A DNA stretch of 30,558 bases from an uncultured Clostridium sp. (GCA_900543325.1 UQQU01000035.1:1-30558), one strand, 5' to 3'. Shown: positions 1 through 7,940, numbered from the stretch's first letter. The notes: generated by a model not told the origin, from the letters alone. Translations and numbers: made by a program.

Positions 1-210
1 GATACATCATGGTATGATGTTTTAGAAGTATCTATTTTGGCAGGAATAGGATTTACAATGTCATTATTTGTATCAGAACTTGCATTTGCAGGTGAGAAAA
101 TTGAGCTTAGTGTATCAAAAATTTCAGTATTAATAGCTGCTGTTATCTCAATAATATTAGCTAGTATATTGACATCTATAGGTGAAAGGCTACAACATAA
201 ACATAAATAA
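1..210 (+). CDS. nhaA: Na+/H+ antiporter NhaA, C-terminal fragment (5' end outside window)
   Basis: The frame is open from the first base and ends with TAA, giving the last 69 residues of a membrane protein. The segment LAGIGFTMSLFVSELAF matches the conserved late transmembrane segment of NhaA antiporters. It is followed by one more hydrophobic helix (roughly residues 41-61 of the fragment) and a short basic, histidine-containing cytoplasmic tail. NhaA exchanges external protons for internal sodium at the cell membrane in pH and salt homeostasis. The catalytic aspartates lie upstream of the window and cannot be checked. A strong terminator starts three bases after the stop, so this is the last gene of its transcript. 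Confidence 0.8.
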   Translation, partial: DTSWYDVLEVSILAGIGFTMSLFVSELAFAGEKIELSVSKISVLIAAVISIILASILTSIGERLQHKHK

Positions 211-212
211 AT

Positions 213-265
213 AATATGTGTGTATTCAAGATGCAACTAAATGTAGAATACACACATATTTTTTT
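213..265 (+). terminator. Intrinsic terminator of the NhaA gene
   Basis: A perfect 15-bp stem (AATATGTGTGTATTC at 213-227 and its complement at 246-260) is followed by an uninterrupted T run. It begins immediately after the antiporter stop codon. Confidence 0.9.
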
Positions 266-344
266 ATATCATATAATATTTGTGACAAAAATATATAGGA
301 AGTGCCTTAAAACGAGTATAATAAGTAAAGCTGTATATTGTAGT

Positions 345-1988
345 ATGATTATGGCAGGAGGAGTGCTAGAAAAATACTTTAATCAATATACTCTAAATTC
401 TAAGAAAGTAAATAAACAGGTTTTATTTAAAATATTAAATAGAAATAAAAAATGTAAGTATGGGAAAGAATATAATTTTACTTCTATAAAATCAATAGAT
501 GAATATAAAGATAAGGTTCCAATTACCAATTATGCATCTTATGAAAAATATATAGAAGAAATGCTAAGAGGTGAAAAAAATATTTTAGTTGCTGAAGATG
601 TTGAGTACTTTGGACATACTTCGGGAACTACAGGTAAACAAAAATTAGTTCCAGTAACTAAAAAGTCTAGAGAAGTTGGAAGTAAGTATATGGCCCTATT
701 ACTTGAAAAATTTGCTTATAATAATTTTAAAGAACAATGGAATTATGGAAGAGGACTGATGTTGGCAGATACTGTAATGACAACTTACTCTGAAGGAGGA
801 GTACCTATATGCTCTGCTACATCTGGTGGAATGGATGCTATAAAACCTATACTACCCAAGATATATACTTCACCATATGAAGTAATGAAAATTAAGGATA
901 AAAATGCAGCATTATATTTACATTTATTATTCGCTCTTAAAGATAAAAACTTAACTTATATAAGTGGTGTTTTTATATCTAATGTTTTAGATGCATTAAG
1001 AGTATTAGAAGATAATGCGGAGCTATTAGTAAGAGATATTAGAAGAGGGAGTATAGATAGGAATTTAAATATTGATGATGAAACAAGGAAAAAGTTAAAT
1101 AAATATTTAAAACCAAATGCAGGACGAGCTGATGAAATAGAATTAGAGTTTTCTAAAGGTTTTGAAGGAATATGTAGAAGAATATGGCCTAAATTAATTT
1201 ATATCGCATCAGTAACAGGTGCTAATTTTTCTATATATGATGATATGGTTAATTATTATACCGGATCAATACCAATTTACTCTCCAGCATATGCAGCAAC
1301 TGAAGCAATGATAGGAATTAATCCATATGCAGATAAAATAAGATATGTTATAATCCCTGATACTGTATTTTATGAATTTATTCCAATAGAAGAGGGGAAT
1401 AAGGAAAATCCAAAGACTTATTATATAGATGAATTAAAAATAGGTGAAAAGTATGAAATTATAATTACAAACTATGCAGGGTTTTATAGGTATAGGTTAG
1501 GTGATGTAATTAAAGTAGTTGATTATTATAATAATTCACCAGAGATTGAATTTTTATATAGGAAAAATCAAGCACTTAATATGGTTTCGGAAAAGACAAC
1601 TGAAGAGCATTTAAGAGCGTCTCTTAGTGAAACTGTAAAAGAATTTAATTTATCTTTAGTTGATTATACAACTTTAGAGGATAATAGGATAACACCAGGA
1701 AGGTATGTTTTTTATTTAGAGTTTAATGAAAAGATACCTAAGAATAAAATAAAATTTATAGAAAACACCTTAGATAAAGAGTTGCAGAAAGCAAATTTAG
1801 CTTATGGAAGGTTTAGAAAGAACAATAGATTAGCATGTTTAAGTATTAATATAGTTAGAAAAAATACATTTGATATTATAAAAAGATATCTAATATCAAA
1901 AGGAGTTTCTAAAAGTCAGATTAAAATTCCAAGAGTAATAACCAATAAAAAAGATATTCTAAATATATTAAATGATAATAGTAAGTAA
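345..1988 (+). CDS. GH3 superfamily acyl-adenylating enzyme (putative acyl-acid amido synthetase)
   Basis: A protein of about 547 residues with the three nucleotide-binding motifs of the GH3 branch of adenylate-forming enzymes: HTSGTTGKQKLVP near the N-terminus, YAATEAMIGI in the middle (the YxxSE/TE motif) and FYRYRLGDVIKV in the C-terminal third. Plant members activate a carboxylic acid with ATP and couple it to an amino acid. Bacterial members are mostly uncharacterised, so the substrate is unknown. The frame is open back to 216, but that ATG lies inside the preceding terminator. Candidate starts are ATG 345, ATG 351 and GTG 363. AGGAGG at 356-361 is too close to GTG 363 to be a normal ribosome site, so the start is uncertain. 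The gene is monocistronic, flanked by terminators on both sides, with no pathway neighbour to suggest a substrate. Confidence 0.75.
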   Translation: MIMAGGVLEKYFNQYTLNSKKVNKQVLFKILNRNKKCKYGKEYNFTSIKSIDEYKDKVPITNYASYEKYIEEMLRGEKNILVAEDVEYFGHTSGTTGKQKLVPVTKKSREVGSKYMALLLEKFAYNNFKEQWNYGRGLMLADTVMTTYSEGGVPICSATSGGMDAIKPILPKIYTSPYEVMKIKDKNAALYLHLLFALKDKNLTYISGVFISNVLDALRVLEDNAELLVRDIRRGSIDRNLNIDDETRKKLNKYLKPNAGRADEIELEFSKGFEGICRRIWPKLIYIASVTGANFSIYDDMVNYYTGSIPIYSPAYAATEAMIGINPYADKIRYVIIPDTVFYEFIPIEEGNKENPKTYYIDELKIGEKYEIIITNYAGFYRYRLGDVIKVVDYYNNSPEIEFLYRKNQALNMVSEKTTEEHLRASLSETVKEFNLSLVDYTTLEDNRITPGRYVFYLEFNEKIPKNKIKFIENTLDKELQKANLAYGRFRKNNRLACLSINIVRKNTFDIIKRYLISKGVSKSQIKIPRVITNKKDILNILNDNSK

Positions 1989-1993
1989 TTATT

Positions 1994-2053
1994 AATTATA
2001 TTCTCTAGAAAAGGATAAATATAATCTTCACCTAGAGAATATAATTAGTTTTT
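1994..2053 (+). terminator. Terminator of the GH3 gene
   Basis: AATTATATTCTCTAG at 1994-2008 pairs over 15 bp with 2032-2046, and a T-rich tail (TTAGTTTTTA) follows. It begins six bases after the GH3 stop codon. Confidence 0.75.
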
Positions 2054-2111
2054 ATTCTAAAATAGTTAAAATTTATATATAATAAACAATAAAGAGAAAT
2101 ATATTTTAAGT

Positions 2112-2137
2112 AAGGGGTTGCCTAAGGCAACCTTTTT
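2112..2137 (+). terminator. Compact terminator-like hairpin in the leader of the EamA gene
   Basis: GGTTGCC-TAA-GGCAACC (2116-2132), extended by A/G:T pairs, is followed by TTTTT. It lies 30 bases before the EamA start codon and is the second hairpin after the GH3 gene. It could be a back-up terminator, the end of a small RNA starting after the TATAAT at 2078-2083, or an attenuator of the EamA gene. The sequence alone does not decide. Confidence 0.6.
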
Positions 2138-2168
2138 AATTACATAAATGAAGGGAGAATAATTATTT

Positions 2169-3032
2169 ATGTGGGTATTATATGCATTAGGATCTGCATT
2201 TTTTGCAGGAGTTACATCGATTTTAGCCAAGATAGGTGTTAAAGATGTAGATTCTCATGTAGCAACAGCTATAAGAACTATTATAGTGTTAATTTTTTCA
2301 TGGATAATGGTATTTATAATTGGTTCACAAAGTACAATAGTAAATATTGATGGAAAAACTTTTTTATTCTTAATTTTATCAGGTTTATCAACAGGAGCAT
2401 CTTGGTTATGTTATTTTAAAGCATTGCAATTAGGCGATGTAAATAAGGTAGTACCTATTGATAAGAGTAGTACAATCTTAACTATGATTCTAGCTTTTAT
2501 TTTCTTAAATGAAAAGATAACTATAAATATGATAATTGGAATGATAGGGATAGCTATTGGAACGTACCTAATGATTCAAAAGAAAGAAGGAGTAGAAAAG
2601 GTAGTCAAGGGAAAAGCATGGTTAATATATGCTTTATTATCAGCTTTATTTGCTTCATTAACATCTATACTAGGGAAGGTTGGTATAGAAAATGTTGAAT
2701 CAAATTTAGGAACAGCTATTAGAACAATAGTTGTACTTATAATGGCTTGGGTTATAGTTTTTGCTACTAAAAAACAAGGTGATGTTAAGAAGATTGATAA
2801 GAATAGTTTAATATTTTTAATTTTCTCTGGAATAGCAACCGGTGCGTCATGGCTTTGCTATTATAAGGCTTTACAAGATGGACTAGCTTCCATAGTTGTT
2901 CCAATAGATAAGCTTAGTATTTTAGTAACTATATTATTTGCTTATGTATTTTTAAAAGAAAAATTATCAAAAAAATCACTAGTGGGATTAATTTTAATTG
3001 TAGTTGGAACATTAGTATTATTGATAAAATAA
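2169..3032 (+). CDS. EamA/DMT-family transporter with two near-identical halves
   Basis: A 287-residue, ten-helix membrane protein of the drug/metabolite transporter superfamily, with two EamA domains at roughly residues 1-138 and 149-287. The halves are unusually alike. Each opens with a YALxSAxFAxxTSIL stretch, continues with TAIRT(I)xVLI, then ATGASWLCY(F/Y)KALQ and VVPIDK, and ends in a helix before a (N/K)EK motif. This resembles a fusion of two single-domain (about 140-residue) EamA proteins. A small metabolite exporter or importer at the membrane is likely; the substrate is unknown. AAGGGAG at 2151-2157 serves the ATG. The gene stands alone, with a hairpin in its leader and no clear terminator before the next gene. 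Confidence 0.85.
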   Translation: MWVLYALGSAFFAGVTSILAKIGVKDVDSHVATAIRTIIVLIFSWIMVFIIGSQSTIVNIDGKTFLFLILSGLSTGASWLCYFKALQLGDVNKVVPIDKSSTILTMILAFIFLNEKITINMIIGMIGIAIGTYLMIQKKEGVEKVVKGKAWLIYALLSALFASLTSILGKVGIENVESNLGTAIRTIVVLIMAWVIVFATKKQGDVKKIDKNSLIFLIFSGIATGASWLCYYKALQDGLASIVVPIDKLSILVTILFAYVFLKEKLSKKSLVGLILIVVGTLVLLIK

Positions 3033-3179
3033 AAAACAAAATAAAAAATAGCATTATTGTGTTAAAAAAAGCCTATATTTTGCAAGTAAAGTAATAAGAA
3101 TATTATGTATAATCACATTATAAATCATTAATTGTAATAAAAAGATAAATTGAGTTTTTATAATGTGGAGGTAACAAAA

Positions 3180-4808
3180 ATGGAAAGGCAATGGTGGCAT
3201 AGCTCAGTAGTATATCAAATATACCCAAGAAGCTTTAATGATAGTAATGGTGATGGAATAGGTGATATTAACGGAATTAGAGAAAAGTTAGATTATCTAA
3301 AGGAACTTGGAATAGATGTTATTTGGCTTAGCCCAGTTTATAAATCTCCAAATGATGATAATGGATATGATATAAGTGATTACTGTGATATCATGGATGA
3401 ATTTGGAACAATGGAAGATATGGATAATCTTTTAAAGGAAGCTAATGAGAGAGGAATTAAGATTCTTATGGATTTAGTTGTTAACCATACTTCTGATGAA
3501 CATAAATGGTTTATTGAAGCTAAAAAATCTAAAGATAATGAATATAGAGATTACTATATATGGAGAGATCCAGTAGATGGACATGAACCAAATGATTTAG
3601 GATCATGCTTTAGTGGTAGTGCATGGCAATATGATGAAACAACAGATCAATACTATTTACATTTATTTAGTAAAAAACAACCTGATTTAAATTGGGAAAA
3701 TGAAAAGGTTAGAAATGAAGTTTATAAGATGATGAATTTCTGGGTAGATAAAGGTATTGGCGGATTTAGAATGGATGTTATTGACCTTATTGGTAAAGTT
3801 CCAGATGAAATGATAACAGGAAATGGGCCTAAATTACATGAATATCTACAAGAAATGAATAAGGCAGCATTAGAAGGAAATGACTTATTAACAGTAGGAG
3901 AAACATGGGGAGCAACGCCAGAGGTAGCCAAGCTTTATTCAAATCCAGAAAGAAAAGAATTAAGTATGGTATTCCAATTTGAACATATAGGATTAGATCA
4001 AATTGAAGGAAAAGAAAAATGGGACCTTAAGCCATTAGAATTACTTGCTTTAAAGGAAGTTTTATCTAAGTGGCAAACAGAACTTGAAGGACAAGGCTGG
4101 AACAGTCTTTTCTGGAATAATCATGATTTACCAAGAATAGTTTCAAGATGGGGAAATGATAAGGAATATAGAATAGAAAGTGCAAAAATGTTTGCAACGC
4201 TTCTTCATGGAATGAAAGGAACTCCTTATATTTATCAAGGTGAAGAACTTGGAATGACAAATATAAGATTTGAAGATATAGATGATTATAAAGATATTGA
4301 ATCTTTAAATATGTATAAAGATAGACTTTCTAAAGGATATACTCATGAAGAAATAATGGAATCTATTTATGCTAAAGGAAGAGATAATGGAAGAACTCCA
4401 ATGCAATGGGATAATTCTGAAAATGCTGGATTTACAACAGGAACTCCTTGGATTGCTGTAAATAAAAATTATAATGAGATAAATGCAAAGCAATGTTTAG
4501 AAGATGAAAATTCAGTTTTCCATCATTATAGAAAGTTAATAGATATAAGAAAAAATAATGATACTATAATTTATGGTGATTATACTTTATTATGTCCTGA
4601 AGATAAAAATATATTTGCTTATACTAGAGAGTTAAATGGGGATAAGATATTAGTAGTTTGTAATTTCTATGATAAGGAAGTTACTTTTAGTTTTGACGGT
4701 TATTTCAATCATGCTGATATTTTATTAAGTAATTATAAGGATTCTAGTACGTTAATTGAGAGATTAAGTTTAAGACCATATGAAGCTATAATGTTTAGAG
4801 TTAAATAG
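3180..4808 (+). CDS. dexB: DexB-like glucan 1,6-alpha-glucosidase (GH13 subfamily 31)
   Basis: A 542-residue cytoplasmic GH13 enzyme. Visible residues are the nucleophile Asp199 (GGFRMDVIDLIGK), the acid/base Glu241 (LTVGETWGATPE) and the transition-state Asp316 (FWNNHDLPRI), with region I as DLVVNHTSDEH. Val200 after the nucleophile is the residue linked to alpha-1,6 rather than alpha-1,4 specificity. The stretch ERKELSMVFQFEHIGL and the overall spacing match streptococcal DexB, which releases glucose from isomaltose-type oligosaccharides. Oligo-1,6-glucosidase (MalL) is a close alternative, and trehalose-6-phosphate hydrolase is less likely. The start is ATG 3180 because GGAGGT at 3167-3172 is correctly placed; an upstream in-frame TTG at 3150 has no ribosome site. 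Its functional partners (msm-type genes) lie 17 kb downstream. Confidence 0.85.
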   Translation: MERQWWHSSVVYQIYPRSFNDSNGDGIGDINGIREKLDYLKELGIDVIWLSPVYKSPNDDNGYDISDYCDIMDEFGTMEDMDNLLKEANERGIKILMDLVVNHTSDEHKWFIEAKKSKDNEYRDYYIWRDPVDGHEPNDLGSCFSGSAWQYDETTDQYYLHLFSKKQPDLNWENEKVRNEVYKMMNFWVDKGIGGFRMDVIDLIGKVPDEMITGNGPKLHEYLQEMNKAALEGNDLLTVGETWGATPEVAKLYSNPERKELSMVFQFEHIGLDQIEGKEKWDLKPLELLALKEVLSKWQTELEGQGWNSLFWNNHDLPRIVSRWGNDKEYRIESAKMFATLLHGMKGTPYIYQGEELGMTNIRFEDIDDYKDIESLNMYKDRLSKGYTHEEIMESIYAKGRDNGRTPMQWDNSENAGFTTGTPWIAVNKNYNEINAKQCLEDENSVFHHYRKLIDIRKNNDTIIYGDYTLLCPEDKNIFAYTRELNGDKILVVCNFYDKEVTFSFDGYFNHADILLSNYKDSSTLIERLSLRPYEAIMFRVK

Positions 4809-4833
4809 TATTGAATTGTAAAATAATGTATCA

Positions 4834-4888
4834 ACCTCCGGGGTCAATCCAAAATATGGATTGACCCCGGAGGTCATTACATTTTTTT
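4834..4888 (+). terminator. Very stable GC-rich terminator after dexB
   Basis: A perfect 17-bp stem (ACCTCCGGGGTCAATCC at 4834-4850, complement at 4858-4874, loop AAAATAT) is followed by a T run at 4882-4888. It is far more GC-rich than anything around it. The stem holds CCTCC on one side and GGAGG on the other. Confidence 0.9.
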
Positions 4889-4972
4889 CTTAGTAATAAT
4901 GGACTATTCATTTAATTAAAAATAAAGTATATAATTAAATGAATAGAAAATATTAGAATGGAGGCCAAATTT

Positions 4973-6481
4973 TTGGATAAATTAGAGAAGAAGTTAAAAG
5001 AACTTTCAACATATTTAAAAACTATTGAACATTATAGAAATGTAGGAAGTCTTATGTATTGGGACATGACAACAGGAATGCCAGAAAATGCGGCAGAGGG
5101 AAGAGCAGAAACTATGTCTTTCATGCAAATGCAAGCACACAATTTATCTGTTTCAAAAGAAATTCATGATTTTATTAAATTCTTTGAGAAGAACGAAGAA
5201 AAATTAAATTTTATTCAGAAAAGAATGTTACATGAGCTTAAGAAGAATTATGAAAAGGAAAAAATATTCCCTGAAGAATTTGTAAAGGAATTTTCTTTAG
5301 CAGCATCTAGAGGACAATTAGCTTGGGAGAAAGCTAAGAATGAAGATAATTTTGAAATATTTAAACCTGCCTTAGAAAAAATAGTAGAACTTACAAAGAA
5401 ATCTATAAAATATAAAGGTTATAAAGGTAACAAGTATAATGCCTTACTAGATGATTATGAGCCGGGACTTACTGTTGAAAAATTAGATAAGGTTTTTGAT
5501 GAGTTAAGAGATGGAATTGTTACTATATTAAAAAAGATAAATAATAGTGGAACAGAAATTTCTAATGTCTTTGAGGGAAAAGAATTTCCTAAGGAAAATC
5601 AAAAAAGATTTTGTATTAAAATTTTAAAGACTATAGGATTTGATTTTAAATCAGGAAGAATGGATGAAACTGAACATCCATATACTTTAGATATGAGTAA
5701 TAAGGATGTTAGAATAACAAATCATTACTATTTAAATGATTTTACATCGGCAATGTTTTCAGCAATACATGAAGGTGGACATGGAATATATGAACAAAAT
5801 ATACCTGACTCATTAGAAGGGACTGGATTAAATGTTGCAGCATCTATGGCTATTCATGAATCACAATCAAGATTTTATGAAAATATAATAGGAAGAAATA
5901 AAGCATTTTGTGGATATTTATATGAAGAAGCTAAAAAAGAATTTCCTAATCAATTTGAGTGCGTTAGTGAAGAAGAATTTTATAATACAATAAATAAGGT
6001 ACAACCTTCATTAATAAGAACTGAAGCAGATGAATTAACTTATAGTATTCATGTAATTATAAGATATGAAATAGAAAAATTACTTATAAATGATAAAATT
6101 CAAGTTGCTGATTTACCTAGAGTTTGGAATGAAAAGTACAAGGAGTATTTAGGAATAGAACCAACAAGTGATAAGGTTGGAGTACTTCAAGATATGCATT
6201 GGTCAGATGGATCCTTTGGATATTTTCCAAGTTATGCATTAGGGAATCTTTACGGAGCACAAATGTTAAATGAAATGGTTAAAGATATTCCTAATATATA
6301 CGATGAAATAGCTACAGGAGATTTGTCTTCAGTATATGAGTGGTTAAAAGAAAATGTTCACGAATATGCTAATCTTTATGATCCAAGTGATTTAATAAAG
6401 AGAATTACAGGAGAAGAACTTCAAGCAAAATATTTTATTGAATACTTAGATAAGAAATATAAGGAAATATATAATTATTAA
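4973..6481 (+). CDS. M32-family metallocarboxypeptidase (carboxypeptidase Taq type)
   Basis: A zinc carboxypeptidase of about 502 residues, normal for family M32, that removes C-terminal amino acids from peptides in the cytoplasm. The metal site is HEGGH at residues 266-270, and Glu296 in HESQSRFYEN is the third ligand. Other M32 signatures are ETEHPYTLD, IRTEADELTYSIH and VLQDMHWSDGSFGYFPSY. The frame extends to ATG 4958, but that ATG overlaps the only ribosome site, GGAGG at 4960-4964. The site is eight bases before an in-frame TTG at 4973, so TTG is the likely start and adds MDKLEKKLKEL as the N-terminus. There is no signal peptide. The gene is monocistronic between two terminators and its role is presumably peptide turnover. 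Confidence 0.88.
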   Translation: MDKLEKKLKELSTYLKTIEHYRNVGSLMYWDMTTGMPENAAEGRAETMSFMQMQAHNLSVSKEIHDFIKFFEKNEEKLNFIQKRMLHELKKNYEKEKIFPEEFVKEFSLAASRGQLAWEKAKNEDNFEIFKPALEKIVELTKKSIKYKGYKGNKYNALLDDYEPGLTVEKLDKVFDELRDGIVTILKKINNSGTEISNVFEGKEFPKENQKRFCIKILKTIGFDFKSGRMDETEHPYTLDMSNKDVRITNHYYLNDFTSAMFSAIHEGGHGIYEQNIPDSLEGTGLNVAASMAIHESQSRFYENIIGRNKAFCGYLYEEAKKEFPNQFECVSEEEFYNTINKVQPSLIRTEADELTYSIHVIIRYEIEKLLINDKIQVADLPRVWNEKYKEYLGIEPTSDKVGVLQDMHWSDGSFGYFPSYALGNLYGAQMLNEMVKDIPNIYDEIATGDLSSVYEWLKENVHEYANLYDPSDLIKRITGEELQAKYFIEYLDKKYKEIYNY

Positions 6482-6496
6482 TATATAGATAAATTG

Positions 6497-6547
6497 ACCT
6501 CAGAAGAAAACTTATTCATAGATAATTTTTTCTGAGGTATTTTTATT
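6497..6547 (+). terminator. Terminator of the M32 carboxypeptidase gene
   Basis: ACCTCAGAAGAAA starting at 6497 pairs with TTTTTTCTGAGGT ending at 6538, with one mismatch, and is followed by ATTTTTATT. Confidence 0.8.
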
Positions 6548-6598
6548 AAAAATATATTAATATGCTATAAATTAGTTATTGAGCAATGGAGGAAAGAG

Positions 6599-7609
6599 AT
6601 GAATATATATACAGTACACCAGTGGGTTCTTCTATTTTATCTTTATTGTTTTATGGGATGGATATGGGAATCATGTTATGTATCTTTAAAAAATCATAAA
6701 TGGGTAAATAGGGGATTTTTAAAGGGTCCATTATTACCTATTTACGGATCTGGGGCTATAGTGGTATTAATTTCTACATTAGTAGTTCAGAAGAATCTTG
6801 TATTGGTATTTATTATAGGTATGATTGCTGCAACAATATTGGAGTATATAACTGGAGCATTAATGGAGAAATTATTTCATGTTAGATATTGGGATTATAC
6901 TACAGAACCATTTAATATTAATGGACATGTTTGTTTACTGTGTTCCTTGGCATGGGGAGTCTTTTCGGTATTATTAGTTAGATTTGTAAATCCACCTATA
7001 GAGTATCTAATTAACAATATTCCTGATGAAATATTAGAAATAAGTGCATATATTATAACAGTTTTTATCACAATCGATGCTGTACAATCATTCAATGAAG
7101 CCATGGATTTAAAGAATTTATTAATTAGGTTTACTGAAAGAAATGATACTATCATTAACATAAAGAAGAGAATAGAGATATTAGAAGCTTTTGTTAATGA
7201 GGATGTAAAATCTATGCAAGAAAAATTAGTTGAAAAAGTAGCTATTAAGCAAGAAAAATCAGCAGCTAAGAAAAATACAAGAAAGCAAGCTATTGAAGCA
7301 ATCATTAGAAGAAACCTAGCATTAAAGGAGGAAGCAACCAAGGGGGTTGTTGAAAAGGTATCAAGGTATGTTGATAAATTTGATGAATTATCAGCAAAGG
7401 CCATAGATGAGCCAAGTAAAATAAAGGCTGAGTTTTTAGAGTATTTATCAAAACTAAAAGTACATGAATTAAAAATTAATAATACTGAAAATAAGGTTTA
7501 TATGAATTCTATAAATATATTAAGGAGAAATCCAAATGCAAGAGCTAAGAAATATGAAGAGGCTATGAGAGAGGTTAAAAACTTAGATAAAAATCTAAGT
7601 GATAAATAA
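6599..7609 (+). CDS. PF06541-type membrane protein (annotated in the family as putative ABC transporter permease, CmpB-like)
   Basis: A 336-residue protein. The N-terminal half carries about five transmembrane segments and the conserved features YCFMGWIWES, RGFLKGPLLPIYG, TGALMEKLFHVRYWDY and INGHVCLLCSLAWGVF. These are characteristic of the family usually annotated as a putative type IV ABC-transporter permease. Residues 180-336 are cytoplasmic, highly charged and probably coiled-coil, ending in the RRNPNARAKKYEEAM motif common in this family. No ATPase or other transport component is adjacent, so the transport role is unproven and the true function is unknown. GGAGG precedes the ATG by the normal distance. 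The gene is monocistronic. Confidence 0.75.
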   Translation: MNIYTVHQWVLLFYLYCFMGWIWESCYVSLKNHKWVNRGFLKGPLLPIYGSGAIVVLISTLVVQKNLVLVFIIGMIAATILEYITGALMEKLFHVRYWDYTTEPFNINGHVCLLCSLAWGVFSVLLVRFVNPPIEYLINNIPDEILEISAYIITVFITIDAVQSFNEAMDLKNLLIRFTERNDTIINIKKRIEILEAFVNEDVKSMQEKLVEKVAIKQEKSAAKKNTRKQAIEAIIRRNLALKEEATKGVVEKVSRYVDKFDELSAKAIDEPSKIKAEFLEYLSKLKVHELKINNTENKVYMNSINILRRNPNARAKKYEEAMREVKNLDKNLSDK

Positions 7610-7624
7610 AAACTTAATTATTTT

Positions 7625-7675
7625 TATATAAATCTAGGAGTAATTAATTTAATTAATTACTCCTAGATTTATATA
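7625..7675. terminator. Perfect 25-bp palindrome, probable bidirectional terminator
   Basis: The arms at 7625-7649 and 7651-7675 are exact complements around a single base, with AATCTAGGAG as the only non-A/T-dominated part. A T-rich stretch (TAGTTATTTTTTC) follows on the plus strand. It lies between the PF06541 gene and the convergent DMT remnant, so it may stop transcription from both sides. Confidence 0.7.
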
Positions 7676-7678
7676 TAG

Positions 7679-7888
7679 TTATTTTTTCTTAGAAAATGAT
7701 AGAATTATAACAGTAGAAATTATACAAATTGTTCCTAGAAGTTCTGGTAAAACAAAAGTTACATTTAACCATAAAACTGATAAAATAGTAGCAGATAGTG
7801 GTTCTATGCAACCTAATATGCTTGACTCAGAAGGCATAAGGTATTTCTTCTCAGTATAGGAAAGAACATAATATTTAAATTTGATATA
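7679..7888 (-). pseudogene. C-terminal remnant of an EamA/DMT transporter
   Basis: The minus strand is open for 69 codons with no start codon suitable for a complete protein. The frame reads SSILGCIEPLSATILSVLWL, then PELLGTICIISTVIIL and a KKK end, which is the last two helices of a DMT transporter (the IEPLSA and LP-LLG pattern). A complete gene would need about 220 more residues upstream. That space is occupied by the rhodanese gene's terminator and coding sequence, so the rest has been deleted. The fragment differs in sequence from the intact EamA gene at 2169 and is not a copy of it. It is probably not expressed as a functional protein. Confidence 0.75.
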
Positions 7889-7893
7889 TTATA

Positions 7894-7940
7894 TAAAAAT
7901 GCTAAGTCATGATTATTAAGTCATCACTTAGCATTTTTAA
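7894..7940 (-). terminator. Terminator of the rhodanese gene
   Basis: AAAATGCTAAGT (7896-7907) pairs perfectly with ACTTAGCATTTT (7926-7937). Read on the minus strand the hairpin ends in TTTTTATAT, and it lies just past the rhodanese stop codon. The plus-strand reading also has a short T run. Confidence 0.8.

Noticed and set aside
280..322. Promoter for the GH3 gene from TTGTGA (280) and TATAAT (317).
   Set aside because: The spacing is 31 bases, far from 17. The TATAAT alone is not enough in such AT-rich DNA.
216..344. Apparent N-terminal extension of the GH3 protein starting at ATG 216.
   Set aside because: The ATG and first codons lie inside the perfect terminator hairpin of the NhaA gene, and the extra 43 residues have no GH3 similarity. 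A start near 345-363 fits the family.
3180..4808. Assignment as trehalose-6-phosphate hydrolase.
   Set aside because: The central sequence matches DexB-type enzymes, and no trehalose phosphotransferase gene is nearby.
4834..4888. The GC-rich hairpin as a CRISPR repeat or riboswitch.
   Set aside because: It is a single copy here with no array and no conserved aptamer features, directly followed by a T run. A terminator explains it.
6895..7404. Open frame of 169 codons on the minus strand opposite the PF06541 gene.
   Set aside because: It lies wholly inside a well-supported gene and has no recognisable domain or ribosome site. It looks like a codon-use shadow.
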